Source: Pseudomonadota bacterium | Lineage (GTDB): Bacteria; Pseudomonadota; Gammaproteobacteria; Arenicellales; UBA868 | DNA: 41,678 nt | Assembly (NCBI GenBank): GCA_016845525.1 | Contig: JAERSQ010000266.1 | Location: 1-41,678, forward strand | Direction: 5' to 3' | Shown here: positions 8,187-17,476 of the stretch, in pieces | Layout of the letters: each line of letters begins with the position of its first letter | Numbering within the stretch: the first letter of the stretch is position 1 | Program-made: the position numbers and the translations under genes | The notes under the pieces: generated by a model | Databases searched by the model: none | What the model was told of the DNA's origin: nothing | What the model saw: only the letters and a program-made list of their open reading frames with translations

Positions 8187-9044
8187 ATGGACAAAGAGAT
8201 TTCCGCCCACTGGACAGCGCTGATCGAGCTCGCCACGAGTTACGGTCTCGAACTCATCGCGGCGCTCGTCATACTGGTGTTCGGCTGGTGGCTCGCCGGC
8301 CGGGTGCAAAAACTCATCCTGCGCGCCCTGGATCGACTGCCGCGCATGGATACCACTCTCAAGCCTTTTCTCTCATCGCTGGCCCGGTACGCCATCATCG
8401 CAATCACATTGGTCGCGGTGCTGGCACGCCTCGGCGTTCAGACCACATCCATCATCGCAGTACTGGGTGCGGCGGGCCTTGCCATTGGTCTTGCCCTTCA
8501 GGGAACACTCCAGAATATCGCGGCCGGTATCATGCTGCTGGTGTTGCGCCCCTTTAAGGTGGGTGACTACATAGACGCCGGCGGCACCTCCGGAACAGTC
8601 GATGAGATCGGTCTTTTCACGACAGACATGACGACCTTTGACGGGGTCTACCAGTCTGTTCCGAACAGTTCTTTATGGAATACGTCGATCCTGAACTACA
8701 GCCGTCTGCCGACCCGACGTATGGATGTCCCTGTGGGGATCGCTTATGAGGACGACGTGGAACGTGCCATGGCGCTTTTGCTGGAGCACCTTAAACAGGA
8801 CGAGCGCGTCCTCGACGATCCTGCACCCCAGGTTCTGGTCACCAATCTGGGGGAGTCCTCGGTGGATCTCAGCCTGCGTTGCTGGTCGGAGAGGAGCAAT
8901 TTCTGGGCGCTGAAGTTTGAACTCAACAAGAAGGTCAAGCTCTGGCTTGATGCCGAGGGCATTTCCATCCCCTTCCCTCAGCGCGATGTGCATCTGATCC
9001 CCGCGTCAGACAACGGCGCCAGCCCCGCGTCAAACGGCGACTGA
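8187..9044 (+). CDS. mscS: Small-conductance mechanosensitive channel, MscS family
   Basis: A 285-residue MscS-type channel of the inner membrane. Three predicted membrane segments lie at about residues 20-38, 64-82 and 86-120. The third is the glycine/alanine-rich pore helix (GAAGLAIGLALQGTLQNIAAG), followed by the beta domain FKVGDYIDAGGTSGTVDEIGLFTT and a C-terminal alpha/beta vestibule. Length matches E. coli MscS. The ATG at 8187 directly follows an in-frame TTG at 8184. It releases solutes on hypo-osmotic shock, which fits an organism that also metabolises osmolytes, but its neighbours are not functionally linked. It is convergent with the P-II gene, with 22 bases between stops. Confidence 0.93.
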   Translation: MDKEISAHWTALIELATSYGLELIAALVILVFGWWLAGRVQKLILRALDRLPRMDTTLKPFLSSLARYAIIAITLVAVLARLGVQTTSIIAVLGAAGLAIGLALQGTLQNIAAGIMLLVLRPFKVGDYIDAGGTSGTVDEIGLFTTDMTTFDGVYQSVPNSSLWNTSILNYSRLPTRRMDVPVGIAYEDDVERAMALLLEHLKQDERVLDDPAPQVLVTNLGESSVDLSLRCWSERSNFWALKFELNKKVKLWLDAEGISIPFPQRDVHLIPASDNGASPASNGD

Positions 9045-9066
9045 TTCCGGAGCGTTAACGCCAGGT

Positions 9067-9573
<507 letters not shown>

Positions 9574-9683
9574 TCACCTCGCTAAAGCATAAATAGCCGC
9601 GCCGCCGCTTCGCCGCCGGAGCGTAGATTCAGCTTTGCGAGGCACCTCAGCAACACGCTTAAGACATTTTGGCCTGGACCTTC

Positions 9684-10514
9684 ATGGTAAACACGTCTAT
9701 TTTGATCGAGCCGGAAGCGCTGCAAGCGATGCTTGCAGATGCTCAGCTTCTGGTGGTTGATCTCAGCAAGGCCGCCACCTACGCCCAGCTGCATATCCCG
9801 GGGGCGATGCACATGGAGTATTCGATCCTCAATGGCGGTACCCAGCCCGCTCCGGGACTGCTTCCTCCTGAAGAGCGGCTGGCGCAGATTGCCGGCATGC
9901 TGAAGCTCGACAAGATGTCCCGGATCGTGGCTTACGATGACGAAGGCAGCGGCCGTGCTGCCCGTCTTGCCTGGACCCTGCACTATCTGGGCTATGAGTC
10001 GGTTCAGGTATTAGATGGCGGGCTGCACGCTTGGAACAATGAGGGTCACCCGGTAGATAACCAGCCTGTGCTGCCCGATATCACCGCCACGCTGCCGCTC
10101 GCCGCGAGAAATCCCAGTGTGCTTGCTGACCACACATACATCCTCGAGCATCTGGGCGATGCGTCCGTCGCGCTGCTGGATGCACGCACCCCGGAAGAAT
10201 ATGCGGGAACCAAAGTGCGCGCCACCCGAGGCGGACATATCCCCGGAGCGGTAAACCTCAACTGGCTCGACACGATGGACAACAACCGTAACCTGCGACT
10301 CAAATCCCCGGATATTCTGAACGACGCCTTGAGTACACTGGGCGTCAGACCTGAGCAGGAAGTGATCACCTATTGCCAAAGCCATCACCGGTCGGCCCAT
10401 GCCTGGCTGATGCTAAAGTCGCTCGGCTTTGCTCGAGTACGCGGTTATGCGGGCTCCTGGTCCGAATGGGGAAATCACCCCGACACCCCTGTCACCACTG
10501 GTACCTCTCCATGA
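9684..10514 (+). CDS. Tandem-rhodanese sulfurtransferase (SseA/TST type)
   Basis: A 276-residue protein of two rhodanese domains. The N-terminal domain (about 1-120) is inactive, with Asp in place of the catalytic cysteine (YDDEGSGRA). The C-terminal domain carries the active loop CQSHHR at residues 231-236, where Cys231 would form the persulfide. Family members move sulfane sulfur from thiosulfate or 3-mercaptopyruvate to cyanide or thiols in the cytoplasm. The ATG at 9684 is preferred over an in-frame TTG at 9669 because it gives the usual family start. The stop overlaps the next ATG in an ATGA junction, so it is translationally coupled to DAHP synthase. The loop CQSHHR differs from CxxGxR of mercaptopyruvate sulfurtransferases, so donor specificity is open. 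Confidence 0.9.
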   Translation: MVNTSILIEPEALQAMLADAQLLVVDLSKAATYAQLHIPGAMHMEYSILNGGTQPAPGLLPPEERLAQIAGMLKLDKMSRIVAYDDEGSGRAARLAWTLHYLGYESVQVLDGGLHAWNNEGHPVDNQPVLPDITATLPLAARNPSVLADHTYILEHLGDASVALLDARTPEEYAGTKVRATRGGHIPGAVNLNWLDTMDNNRNLRLKSPDILNDALSTLGVRPEQEVITYCQSHHRSAHAWLMLKSLGFARVRGYAGSWSEWGNHPDTPVTTGTSP

Positions 10515-11638
10515 TTGTCATTTTGCACCCCGATAGTTCCCTCGATACCGACGAGGGCAAAGCCGTGATGTCGTATCTCGCGAGCAAATCCGGTATCACG
10601 CCCCGAATGCACAGCATTACCGGTGCCGACCAGACCCTGTCTGAGATTTACGTCATCGGGAATGTCGCCGCGCTCGATCAGGCGGAGATTGAAAGCCTGC
10701 CGGGCGTTGAAAAAGTGGTGCGGGTCTCTCGGGAATACCGGGTGATCGGCCGCCATGCCGGGGACGTTCGGGATGCGGGATTCACCTACAACGGGGTGCG
10801 CTTTGATCAGCACTCGCTTCATGTTTTCGCGGGCCTGTGCGCTGTGGACAACCCCGCCAATGTTGAAACCATGATGAAACTTCTTCAGGAACAGGGGCAG
10901 GTTTGCACCCGGATGGGTGCCTACAAGCCAAGGACCAACCCCTATTCCTTCCAGGGCCACGGCGCCACGTGCCTGCCCTGGGTCTTTGAGCTTGCAGGCA
11001 AATACGGTATCCGCGTCATCGCCATGGAAGTGACCCATGACTCGCACGTGCAGGAAATTAGACAGGCGCTCAAGGATACCGGCCACCCCACAGGCGTCAT
11101 GCTGCAGATCGGGACACGCAACACACAGAACTTTGAACTCCTCAAAGAAGTCGGTCGACAGTCCGAGTTGCCGGTGCTGTTAAAACGCGGCTTTGGTATC
11201 ACCCTGGATGAATCGTTAAATGCCGCCGAATACCTCGCGAGCGAAGGCAACCGCAACATCATTTTCTGTCTCAGGGGTATGAAAACCAACATGGGCGACC
11301 CCCACCGTAACCTCGTGGACTTTGGGCATGTGCCGGTGGTGCGTCATCTTACTCATCTGCCTGTTTGCATTGACCCCTCTCACTCGGTCGGCACCAGAAA
11401 CGTCGGGCCGGACGGCATCTCGGACCTTATGCATGCCACCGCGCAAGGCGTCATCGCCGGCGCCAACATGGTTCTGGTGGACTTTCATCCCCGGCCAGAA
11501 GAAGCCCTGGTGGACGGACCCCAAGCCCTGCGCCCGGATGAACTGTCCTGGTTCTTTGAAGATGTGGCGATCGCCCGCAAAGCCTATGAAGCACGCCTTG
11601 CCCGAGCCCAAGCGCACGATGCTTCAACAGAATCCTGA
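10511..11638 (+). CDS. 3-deoxy-7-phosphoheptulonate (DAHP) synthase, type I-beta-like
   Basis: A 375-residue protein with a ferredoxin-like N-terminal domain (about 1-80) and a DAHP synthase barrel, the layout of the T. maritima enzyme. DAHP synthase condenses PEP and erythrose 4-phosphate as the first step of aromatic biosynthesis. The blocks [20 protein letters not shown] and DPSHS are present. Expected metal ligands are Cys110, His291 and Asp335, but the fourth, normally Glu in VEVHP, is Asp324 here. GPCSVE has become GLCAVD, CERG has become CLRG, and about 7 extra residues follow the histidine. The start at 10511 overlaps the sulfurtransferase stop. msrB starts 2 bases after its stop. It is a divergent member, probably still active. 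Confidence 0.88.
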   Translation: MIVILHPDSSLDTDEGKAVMSYLASKSGITPRMHSITGADQTLSEIYVIGNVAALDQAEIESLPGVEKVVRVSREYRVIGRHAGDVRDAGFTYNGVRFDQHSLHVFAGLCAVDNPANVETMMKLLQEQGQVCTRMGAYKPRTNPYSFQGHGATCLPWVFELAGKYGIRVIAMEVTHDSHVQEIRQALKDTGHPTGVMLQIGTRNTQNFELLKEVGRQSELPVLLKRGFGITLDESLNAAEYLASEGNRNIIFCLRGMKTNMGDPHRNLVDFGHVPVVRHLTHLPVCIDPSHSVGTRNVGPDGISDLMHATAQGVIAGANMVLVDFHPRPEEALVDGPQALRPDELSWFFEDVAIARKAYEARLARAQAHDASTES

Positions 11639-11640
11639 TA

Positions 11641-12045
11641 ATGAGCAAAATCGACAAACACCAGCGCACTGAAGCCGAATGGCGCTCTGCCCTCACACAG
11701 GAGCAGTATCACGTCTGCCGTGAGCACGGCACCGAGCGTCCTTTTACGGGTGAATACAACGACTGCAAACGTCCCGGTATTTACCATTGCGTTTGCTGCG
11801 GCGCACCGCTCTTTCATTCGCAGCACAAGTTTGATTCCGGCTCCGGGTGGCCCAGTTTCTGGCAACCGGCAGAGGGTGCCGAAGTCGATGAGCATCGGGA
11901 TACGAGCCTGGGTATGGTGCGAACGGAAGTGCGCTGCGGCCGCTGTGAGGCCCACCTCGGCCATGTCTTTCCGGACGGCCCCCAACCGACGGGGCAGCGC
12001 TACTGCATCAATTCGGTTGCCCTGAAACTCGAATCCGGCGACTAG
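11641..12045 (+). CDS. msrB: Peptide-methionine (R)-S-oxide reductase MsrB
   Basis: A 134-residue MsrB that reduces methionine-R-sulfoxide in oxidised proteins. Catalytic Cys122 lies in RYCINS. The structural zinc is held by Cys50 and Cys53 (CVCC) and Cys99 and Cys102 (CGRC). The substrate-binding SGSGWPSFW block is intact at about 66-74. No signal peptide is seen, so it acts in the cytoplasm. The ATG follows the DAHP synthase stop by 2 bases with no ribosome binding site of its own, which suggests translation by reinitiation. Standing with a sulfurtransferase, it gives the operon a sulfur or oxidative-stress flavour. Confidence 0.96.
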   Translation: MSKIDKHQRTEAEWRSALTQEQYHVCREHGTERPFTGEYNDCKRPGIYHCVCCGAPLFHSQHKFDSGSGWPSFWQPAEGAEVDEHRDTSLGMVRTEVRCGRCEAHLGHVFPDGPQPTGQRYCINSVALKLESGD

Positions 12046-12065
12046 CGAGAGCCGCCGACAGGGGT

Positions 12066-14618
12066 TCAGCCCTGCCGTGAGCGGATCCGGGGGATCGTGA
12101 TGGACGCCCCGGCTCTTGGCGGGCCGCTTCTCAACTCGGGGTTATAGCGGGTGATCACCCAGATCGGCAGTTCGAATTCACGAGCCAGTACCCAAAGACT
12201 GTCGCCTGACTGGATTTTGTACTGCTGGGATCCCGTCACCTCAAAATTCTCTTTGAACTCTTCCACCAGTACCTGGTGATATTCCTCGCGGCGCCTCTCA
12301 AAGGCATCCTGCTGAGTTTCATCTGTGACGGGCAGTAACAGTGCATCACCGCTTGCGAGGACCTGGCTGGTGTCAAAACCATTGAGTTCGCGAATACCCT
12401 TGACGCCGCCAAGGCGCAGCCAATCAGAATAGTGTCCCAGAGTCTCTTCAGGCTCGACATTGATCCGGTAGAGTGTTCTGCCATCTACTGCTGACCTCTG
12501 CACTGAAAGATCAATAGGTCTATCCAGAGGACTGACCCCGCTCAGATCGGATCCTGCACTATCCGTACCCGTGTCTGCCATTTTCGCCCAGCCTGCATCT
12601 GCGCCTGATTTCTGGGTTGCCGGCGAGGTGGCCCGTTCGGCGGTCTGTGCGGGCGGCGAGTAGGAACGGGCAAGACTTGCCCGAACCCCGGCGATAGCGA
12701 GAGACTGTCCAGGGCGGATCAGCGCATCCGCGCCAAGCTGGTTGTCAGTGATCAGGCGACGGCAGGATACCTGGAACCGGGCAGCAATCCGGCAGGCACT
12801 GTCCCCGCTCACCACAAGGTAAGTCACGGTTTCGACGGGCTCACCGGTTGCGGCAGGCGGAACGGTGGCGCCCGGTACCGCCACTCCTGGCACAGTGAGT
12901 GTCTGCCCCGGGAAAATCAGATCGCGCTTTGCGAGTCCATTGGCTGCAAGCAGTGCTTCACAGCTGATGCCGTGACGGCTTGCGATACTGCAGGCGCTGT
13001 CACCCTTGCCGACGGTATAACTTCCGCCGGGCGCCGTGGGAATGGTGCCCGGAATCACGAGCGACACTCCCACCTGAATCACAGAACCACGGTGCAGACC
13101 GTTTGCTGCCAAAAGATCATCACAGTCCACGCCAAAACGGGCCGCAACGGCGCAGGCGGAGTCTCCAGGCTGGACCTCATAGCGACCCCGCTCGGCAACG
13201 CGGCTTTTGGCGCGTCCCTTGCCCGGGACCTGCAGCTTCTGCCCCACGCGAATCATGGCCTTTCGGTTAAGACCGTTAACCGCAATCAGTTCGCGGCAGT
13301 CCACCCGAAACGCGGCCGCAATCCCGCAGGCCGTATCCCCGGAACGTACCGTGTACTCCAGCGAGCCGCTTTGACGGATCTCGGAAGGCATCATTCGAAG
13401 CCGGGCCACGTGGTTGGCCCAGCCGTTCTGGCGTTTCGGCAGGCGCAAACGGTAACCGTCGGGAATAAAACGCCAGCCGTGCCAGACAAATCGGGTCAGC
13501 GCGGGGTTGAGCGTCTTCAATTGAGTTTCCGTCAGACCAAAGACGCTTTGCACCCGGGCAATTGAAACCGGACGGTCGAGGATCAAGGTCTGGTACTGAA
13601 GCGGCCGGCCGGGTTTGATACCACCAAAAAACTGTTTCTGGTTACGGGCCACGTGGCGCGCCGCCAAAAACCCTGCGTAAAAATTCTTCACCGCTACCTG
13701 AAATTTGCTCGAGCGGTAATGGTTAATCACCCGCATGTAATCGGGGCCCATTTTCTTGATCGCCCGCCGCATTCCATTGACACCGTAGTTGTACGAGGTA
13801 ATCACAAAAGGACTGAGGTCGCGCTGTGAGATCCGGCTGTCTTTGGCCTTCGCAGCAACCGTCAGAGTCTTGCGCGCCTTGATGAGATAACGGGCTGCGG
13901 CCCAGGTTGCTGCCTCGGGGTCGAGACGCTCGTCCACCGTAGCATCGAGTTCCAGCCCGAGATCCCGTCCGGTCGCTGGCATGATTTGCCACAAGCCCGC
14001 TGCGCCGACTCGGGAATAGGCCTTGGGACTGTACGAAGACTCCACAAAAGGCAGATACTGGATATCGCTGTGCAGTCCCGAGACCTTCAACACCTGTCGC
14101 ACCATCGGGCCGTAGGTTCCAAATCGACGTAGCGCCGCCATAAAGCCGTCCCGGTTACCCGACTGGCAGCGAATGTCGCCCGCAGCGCGGCGGATGTCAG
14201 CGCTCGAACGCTCCGGGAAGAGCTTCAACAGATGCGTCTGATAGGCGCTGTTGACCGGCGACTTGCGGTCGATCTTCTTGGCCAGCGTATGCAGTTCTGC
14301 CGCGATGCGCTTTTTCTGATCCTTGATAAAGGCGGTGTTGCCCTTGCGCCCGCAGGCCCGCCCCTCAATGACCTTGTACACCCGACTCGGAGCCACCGAG
14401 TCATGCAGCACCGCATCCTGGCTGTCCCAACGGCTGTACACATCGATCCAGAAGTTGACCCGATCCTGCAGTGCCGAAGGACAGGGAAAGGCTTTACTGC
14501 AGCGCATCTTGTGCTGCTTGACCTCGATAAACGCCTCTGCCGGGTCGGATTGCAAGAACCCCGCCAACAAAACGCAGGCAAGCAGCCATCGAAATCCCGG
14601 GTGCAGTGAATCGAGCAT
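12066..14618 (-). CDS. mltD: MltD-like membrane-bound lytic murein transglycosylase with multiple LysM repeats
   Basis: An 850-residue envelope protein. A signal peptide covers about residues 1-29 (cleavage near PAEA). A cysteine-containing N-terminal region follows, then a lytic transglycosylase domain at about 175-340 with catalytic Glu193 (FVESSYSP) and the GLWQIMPATG and SYNYGVNG motifs. LysM modules lie at about 422-466, 480-524, 534-578 and 600-644, with a degenerate one near 717-764 and a last one at 800-843. The first four each have a Cys-x9-Cys pair; the last has none. It cleaves peptidoglycan to anhydromuropeptides. E. coli MltD is about half this size with two LysM units. ATG 14618 is chosen because it starts the signal peptide; an upstream frame to 14684 adds no family sequence. 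It is divergent from fumarase. Confidence 0.92.
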   Translation of the reverse strand: MLDSLHPGFRWLLACVLLAGFLQSDPAEAFIEVKQHKMRCSKAFPCPSALQDRVNFWIDVYSRWDSQDAVLHDSVAPSRVYKVIEGRACGRKGNTAFIKDQKKRIAAELHTLAKKIDRKSPVNSAYQTHLLKLFPERSSADIRRAAGDIRCQSGNRDGFMAALRRFGTYGPMVRQVLKVSGLHSDIQYLPFVESSYSPKAYSRVGAAGLWQIMPATGRDLGLELDATVDERLDPEAATWAAARYLIKARKTLTVAAKAKDSRISQRDLSPFVITSYNYGVNGMRRAIKKMGPDYMRVINHYRSSKFQVAVKNFYAGFLAARHVARNQKQFFGGIKPGRPLQYQTLILDRPVSIARVQSVFGLTETQLKTLNPALTRFVWHGWRFIPDGYRLRLPKRQNGWANHVARLRMMPSEIRQSGSLEYTVRSGDTACGIAAAFRVDCRELIAVNGLNRKAMIRVGQKLQVPGKGRAKSRVAERGRYEVQPGDSACAVAARFGVDCDDLLAANGLHRGSVIQVGVSLVIPGTIPTAPGGSYTVGKGDSACSIASRHGISCEALLAANGLAKRDLIFPGQTLTVPGVAVPGATVPPAATGEPVETVTYLVVSGDSACRIAARFQVSCRRLITDNQLGADALIRPGQSLAIAGVRASLARSYSPPAQTAERATSPATQKSGADAGWAKMADTGTDSAGSDLSGVSPLDRPIDLSVQRSAVDGRTLYRINVEPEETLGHYSDWLRLGGVKGIRELNGFDTSQVLASGDALLLPVTDETQQDAFERRREEYHQVLVEEFKENFEVTGSQQYKIQSGDSLWVLAREFELPIWVITRYNPELRSGPPRAGASITIPRIRSRQG

Positions 14619-14642
14619 AGTCTCTGAAAGTGCGTGGTAAGC

Positions 14643-14663
14643 GTCCGGAACTGGCCTCCGGAC
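14643..14663. repeat. Perfect 7-base inverted repeat upstream of mltD
   Basis: Arms GTCCGGA (14643-14649) and TCCGGAC (14657-14663) are separated by 7 bases. The dyad is 24 bases upstream of the mltD ATG, so in RNA it would form a leader hairpin and in DNA it could be an operator. Confidence 0.4.
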
Positions 14664-14821
14664 CGGCCTGCCCGACAGCAGCAAACCCAGGTGTTAATCC
14701 TACCAATTTGACGGCCTGAGTGGAACGGACTCCCTGGATCCCGTCCCTTGCTCTCAATCGGCTTTGCTACACTTACCCGACCAACTTCGCGAAAACGCAC
14801 CCTCCAGGTTATTCCCGGCGC

Positions 14822-16339
14822 ATGACACGCATTCGAACCGAAGACATCTCGAGCAGCGTCGCTGACGCGCTTCAATACATCTCTTATTATCATCCGCCCG
14901 ATTTTGTCGAGGCGATGACTCGGGCCTATGAGAAAGAAATCTCGGAGCCGGCAAAAAATGCGATTGCGCAGATCCTGATCAACTCACGCATGGCGGCCGA
15001 AGGTCACCGGCCCATCTGCCAGGATACCGGAATCGTGGTGGTATTCGTCAAACTGGGGCAATCCGTGGTCATCGAGGGCCATGCATCGCTTCAGGAAGCG
15101 ATCGACGAGGGTGTGCGCCGCGCCTATACCGATCCGGAAAACCCGCTTAGGGCATCGGTGATCACACCGCCCATCGGCGACCGCAAGAACACAGGCGACA
15201 ACACCCCCGCGGTGGTCCATACTGAGATCGTTCCGGGGGAGACAATTGAAATGACGGTCGCCGCCAAAGGCGGCGGATCTGAAAACAAGGCCAAACTCGC
15301 GATGCTGAACCCAAGCGACGATCTTGCAGACTGGGTCACCCAGACTCTGCCCAGCATGGGCGCCGGCTGGTGTCCGCCGGGCATTCTGGGCATCGGCATC
15401 GGCGGCACGCCGGAAAAGGCCATGCTGCTGGCGAAAGAGTCCCTTATGGCCCCCGTCGATATGGCAGAGATTGTGGAGCACGGACCCAAAACACCCGTAG
15501 AAACGCTTCGCCTTGAGATTTTTGAGGCGGTGAATCAACTCGGCATCGGTGCACAAGGGCTTGGAGGCCTGACCACGGTACTTGATGTCAAGATCAAGAC
15601 CTACGCAACCCATGCCGCGTCCCTGCCCGTTGCCATGATCCCGAACTGCGCCGCGACCCGGCACATTCATTTCACCCTCGAGGGGGCCGGCCCCGCTGAG
15701 TTGCCCCAAGTGGATATCTCAGCGTGGCCCAACATCACTCAGCAGGCAGTCGGAAAGCGTGTCAATCTGGATGAACTGACTCCCGATGAATACCGATCGT
15801 GGCGTATTGGTGACAACCTGCTATTAAGTGGCAAAATCCTGACCGGCCGGGATGCGGCTCATAAAAGACTGGTTGAGATGATGGAGTCAGGCGCCCCGCT
15901 GCCGGACGGTGTCGATTTCACCGGACGCCTCATCTATTACGTTGGGCCGGTCGATCCCGTCGCCGATGAAGCGGTCGGCCCGGCAGGCCCTACGACGGCG
16001 ACCCGCATGGACAAATTCACAGACGCGATGCTGTCCGGGACCGGCCTCGCCGGCATGATCGGTAAAGCCGAACGCGGCCCGGAGGCCATTGAGGCCATTC
16101 AGCAGCACCAGAGCGTTTATCTCATCGCCGTGGGCGGTGCGGCCTATCTCGTCTCCAAAGCCATCCGCCGGGCTCGCGTGATTGCATTTGAGGATCTCGG
16201 CATGGAAGCCATTTACGAATTCGAGGTGGAAGACATGCCGGTGACGGTCGCGGTCGACAGTACCGGGGCTTCCGTACACGCCGAAGGACCCCGTGTCTGG
16301 AAAGATAAGATTGCCTCCTTTCCGGTGCGGGTGGCATGA
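14822..16339 (+). CDS. Class I (iron-sulfur) fumarate hydratase
   Basis: A 505-residue class I fumarase that interconverts fumarate and malate in the TCA cycle. The three cysteines expected to hold the [4Fe-4S] cluster are Cys66 (RPICQDTG), Cys184 (AGWCPPG) and Cys276 (PNCAATRHIHF). The N-terminal alpha and C-terminal beta halves are fused in one chain, as in E. coli FumA/FumB. ATG 14822 gives the family start; an in-frame extension to 14720 looks non-coding. The stop overlaps the ATG of the tandem thioredoxin gene (ATGA). Class I fumarases are oxygen and iron sensitive, which may explain a partner of the thiol type, but that link is only an inference. Confidence 0.95.
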   Translation: MTRIRTEDISSSVADALQYISYYHPPDFVEAMTRAYEKEISEPAKNAIAQILINSRMAAEGHRPICQDTGIVVVFVKLGQSVVIEGHASLQEAIDEGVRRAYTDPENPLRASVITPPIGDRKNTGDNTPAVVHTEIVPGETIEMTVAAKGGGSENKAKLAMLNPSDDLADWVTQTLPSMGAGWCPPGILGIGIGGTPEKAMLLAKESLMAPVDMAEIVEHGPKTPVETLRLEIFEAVNQLGIGAQGLGGLTTVLDVKIKTYATHAASLPVAMIPNCAATRHIHFTLEGAGPAELPQVDISAWPNITQQAVGKRVNLDELTPDEYRSWRIGDNLLLSGKILTGRDAAHKRLVEMMESGAPLPDGVDFTGRLIYYVGPVDPVADEAVGPAGPTTATRMDKFTDAMLSGTGLAGMIGKAERGPEAIEAIQQHQSVYLIAVGGAAYLVSKAIRRARVIAFEDLGMEAIYEFEVEDMPVTVAVDSTGASVHAEGPRVWKDKIASFPVRVA

Positions 16340-17448
16340 GTCTCCACCGCCTAGCATCAATGGCAAGCGTGAGGTCATTTGCAATCGCGTTGGCGTCGAT
16401 GATGATGCTCATCGGATCACTCCACCCAACCCTGTCTCGGGCAAGCGAGGAATTGGGTGCCTTTTTGGGCGCGATGGACACAGAGCATCCGGGCTGGTTC
16501 AAGGAGAGTTTTCTCGACTTTGAGGAAGATATCGATGAAGCGGCGGCTGAGGGCCGTCGGCTCGTGCTCTATTTCTGGCAGACAGGCTGCCCTTACTGCA
16601 ACGCCCTGATTGAGCACAACTTTGCACAAAGAGACATCACAGATGCCATGCAGGCCCACTTTGATCTAGTCGCTGTCAATATGTGGGGTGATCGGGAAGT
16701 CGTGCAGGTTGGCGGCCGGACCTTTACCGAAAAGACCCTGGCTGCGGCATTGCAGGTGCACTACACGCCCACGCTGCTGTTTTTTGACGAAGCACGTCAG
16801 GTTGTCTTAAGGCTGAATGGCTATTATCCGCCCGACGCATTCCGGGCGGCGCTCGCGTGGGCTCGAAGCGATACCGACAACTCGGGCGACTTCAGCGCGT
16901 ATCTCGCCAGCCTGGACACGCAGGATGCCAACCCGCAACTCAACCCTCAGCCCTTCTTCGAACCGGCATCTGGTGATCTTTCACCCAATGCAGGTCAGGC
17001 ACTTGCGGTCTATTTTGAACAACCCAACTGCCGACAATGCGACACATTGCATGAGAAAGTGCTGACTCATGACATGGTTCAGGCGCAGGCGGGCAAAATG
17101 CGCTCGGTCCAGATTGATATGTGGTCTGATCAGCCCATCACCACACCCAATGGACGACAGACAACGGCCCGCGCATTCGCCAGGGATCTCAGCATTCAGT
17201 TCGCACCGACGGTTGTATTCTTTGACGCGTCTGGAAAAGAAGTCATGCGTCTGGATGGCGCCTTTCGCACTTTTCATACCCAGGGCATCATGCGTTACGT
17301 CAATGACAGAACCTATCTCACGCAGCCGAGTTTCCAGCGTTATCTCGGCGAACTCGTGGAGCATTGGCGCGAGAAGGGCTGGGATGTCGATATCTGGAGC
17401 TACGATCTGCCGGTCAGCCATAACGGCCAGGCCGTTATGGTCCATTGA
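16336..17448 (+). CDS. Exported protein with two SoxW-like thioredoxin domains
   Basis: A 370-residue protein with an N-terminal signal peptide (about 1-36) and two thioredoxin folds. Domain 1 (about 60-180) has Cys85-Pro-Tyr-Cys88 and a cis-proline at 145 (YTPT). Domain 2 (about 205-330) has Cys232-Arg-Gln-Cys235 and a cis-proline at 291 (FAPT). Both contain the same inserted layout (VNMW or IDMW, then a GR-x-F or GRQT segment), so they arose by duplication. The CPYC pair resembles DsbA- or glutaredoxin-like active sites and SoxW. It probably acts as a periplasmic thiol-disulfide protein. It overlaps the fumarase stop by 4 bases. The specific client is unknown; cytochrome or sulfur-oxidation maturation genes are not adjacent. 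Confidence 0.85.
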   Translation: MSLHRLASMASVRSFAIALASMMMLIGSLHPTLSRASEELGAFLGAMDTEHPGWFKESFLDFEEDIDEAAAEGRRLVLYFWQTGCPYCNALIEHNFAQRDITDAMQAHFDLVAVNMWGDREVVQVGGRTFTEKTLAAALQVHYTPTLLFFDEARQVVLRLNGYYPPDAFRAALAWARSDTDNSGDFSAYLASLDTQDANPQLNPQPFFEPASGDLSPNAGQALAVYFEQPNCRQCDTLHEKVLTHDMVQAQAGKMRSVQIDMWSDQPITTPNGRQTTARAFARDLSIQFAPTVVFFDASGKEVMRLDGAFRTFHTQGIMRYVNDRTYLTQPSFQRYLGELVEHWREKGWDVDIWSYDLPVSHNGQAVMVH

Positions 17449-17476
17449 TGACCCATAGCCCACAGGATGAGGCTTG

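Noticed and set aside
9052-9061. Palindrome GCGTTAACGC between mscS and the P-II gene
   Set aside because: Ten bases with no loop or T-run; too short to call a terminator or operator.
12059-12074. Hairpin CAGGG/CCCTG at the msrB-mltD convergence as terminator
   Set aside because: The stem is only five bases and there is no T-run on either strand.
14765-14773. Extended -10 promoter (TG-C-TACACT) for fumarase
   Set aside because: No -35 hexamer at normal distance was found; one weak hexamer is not enough.
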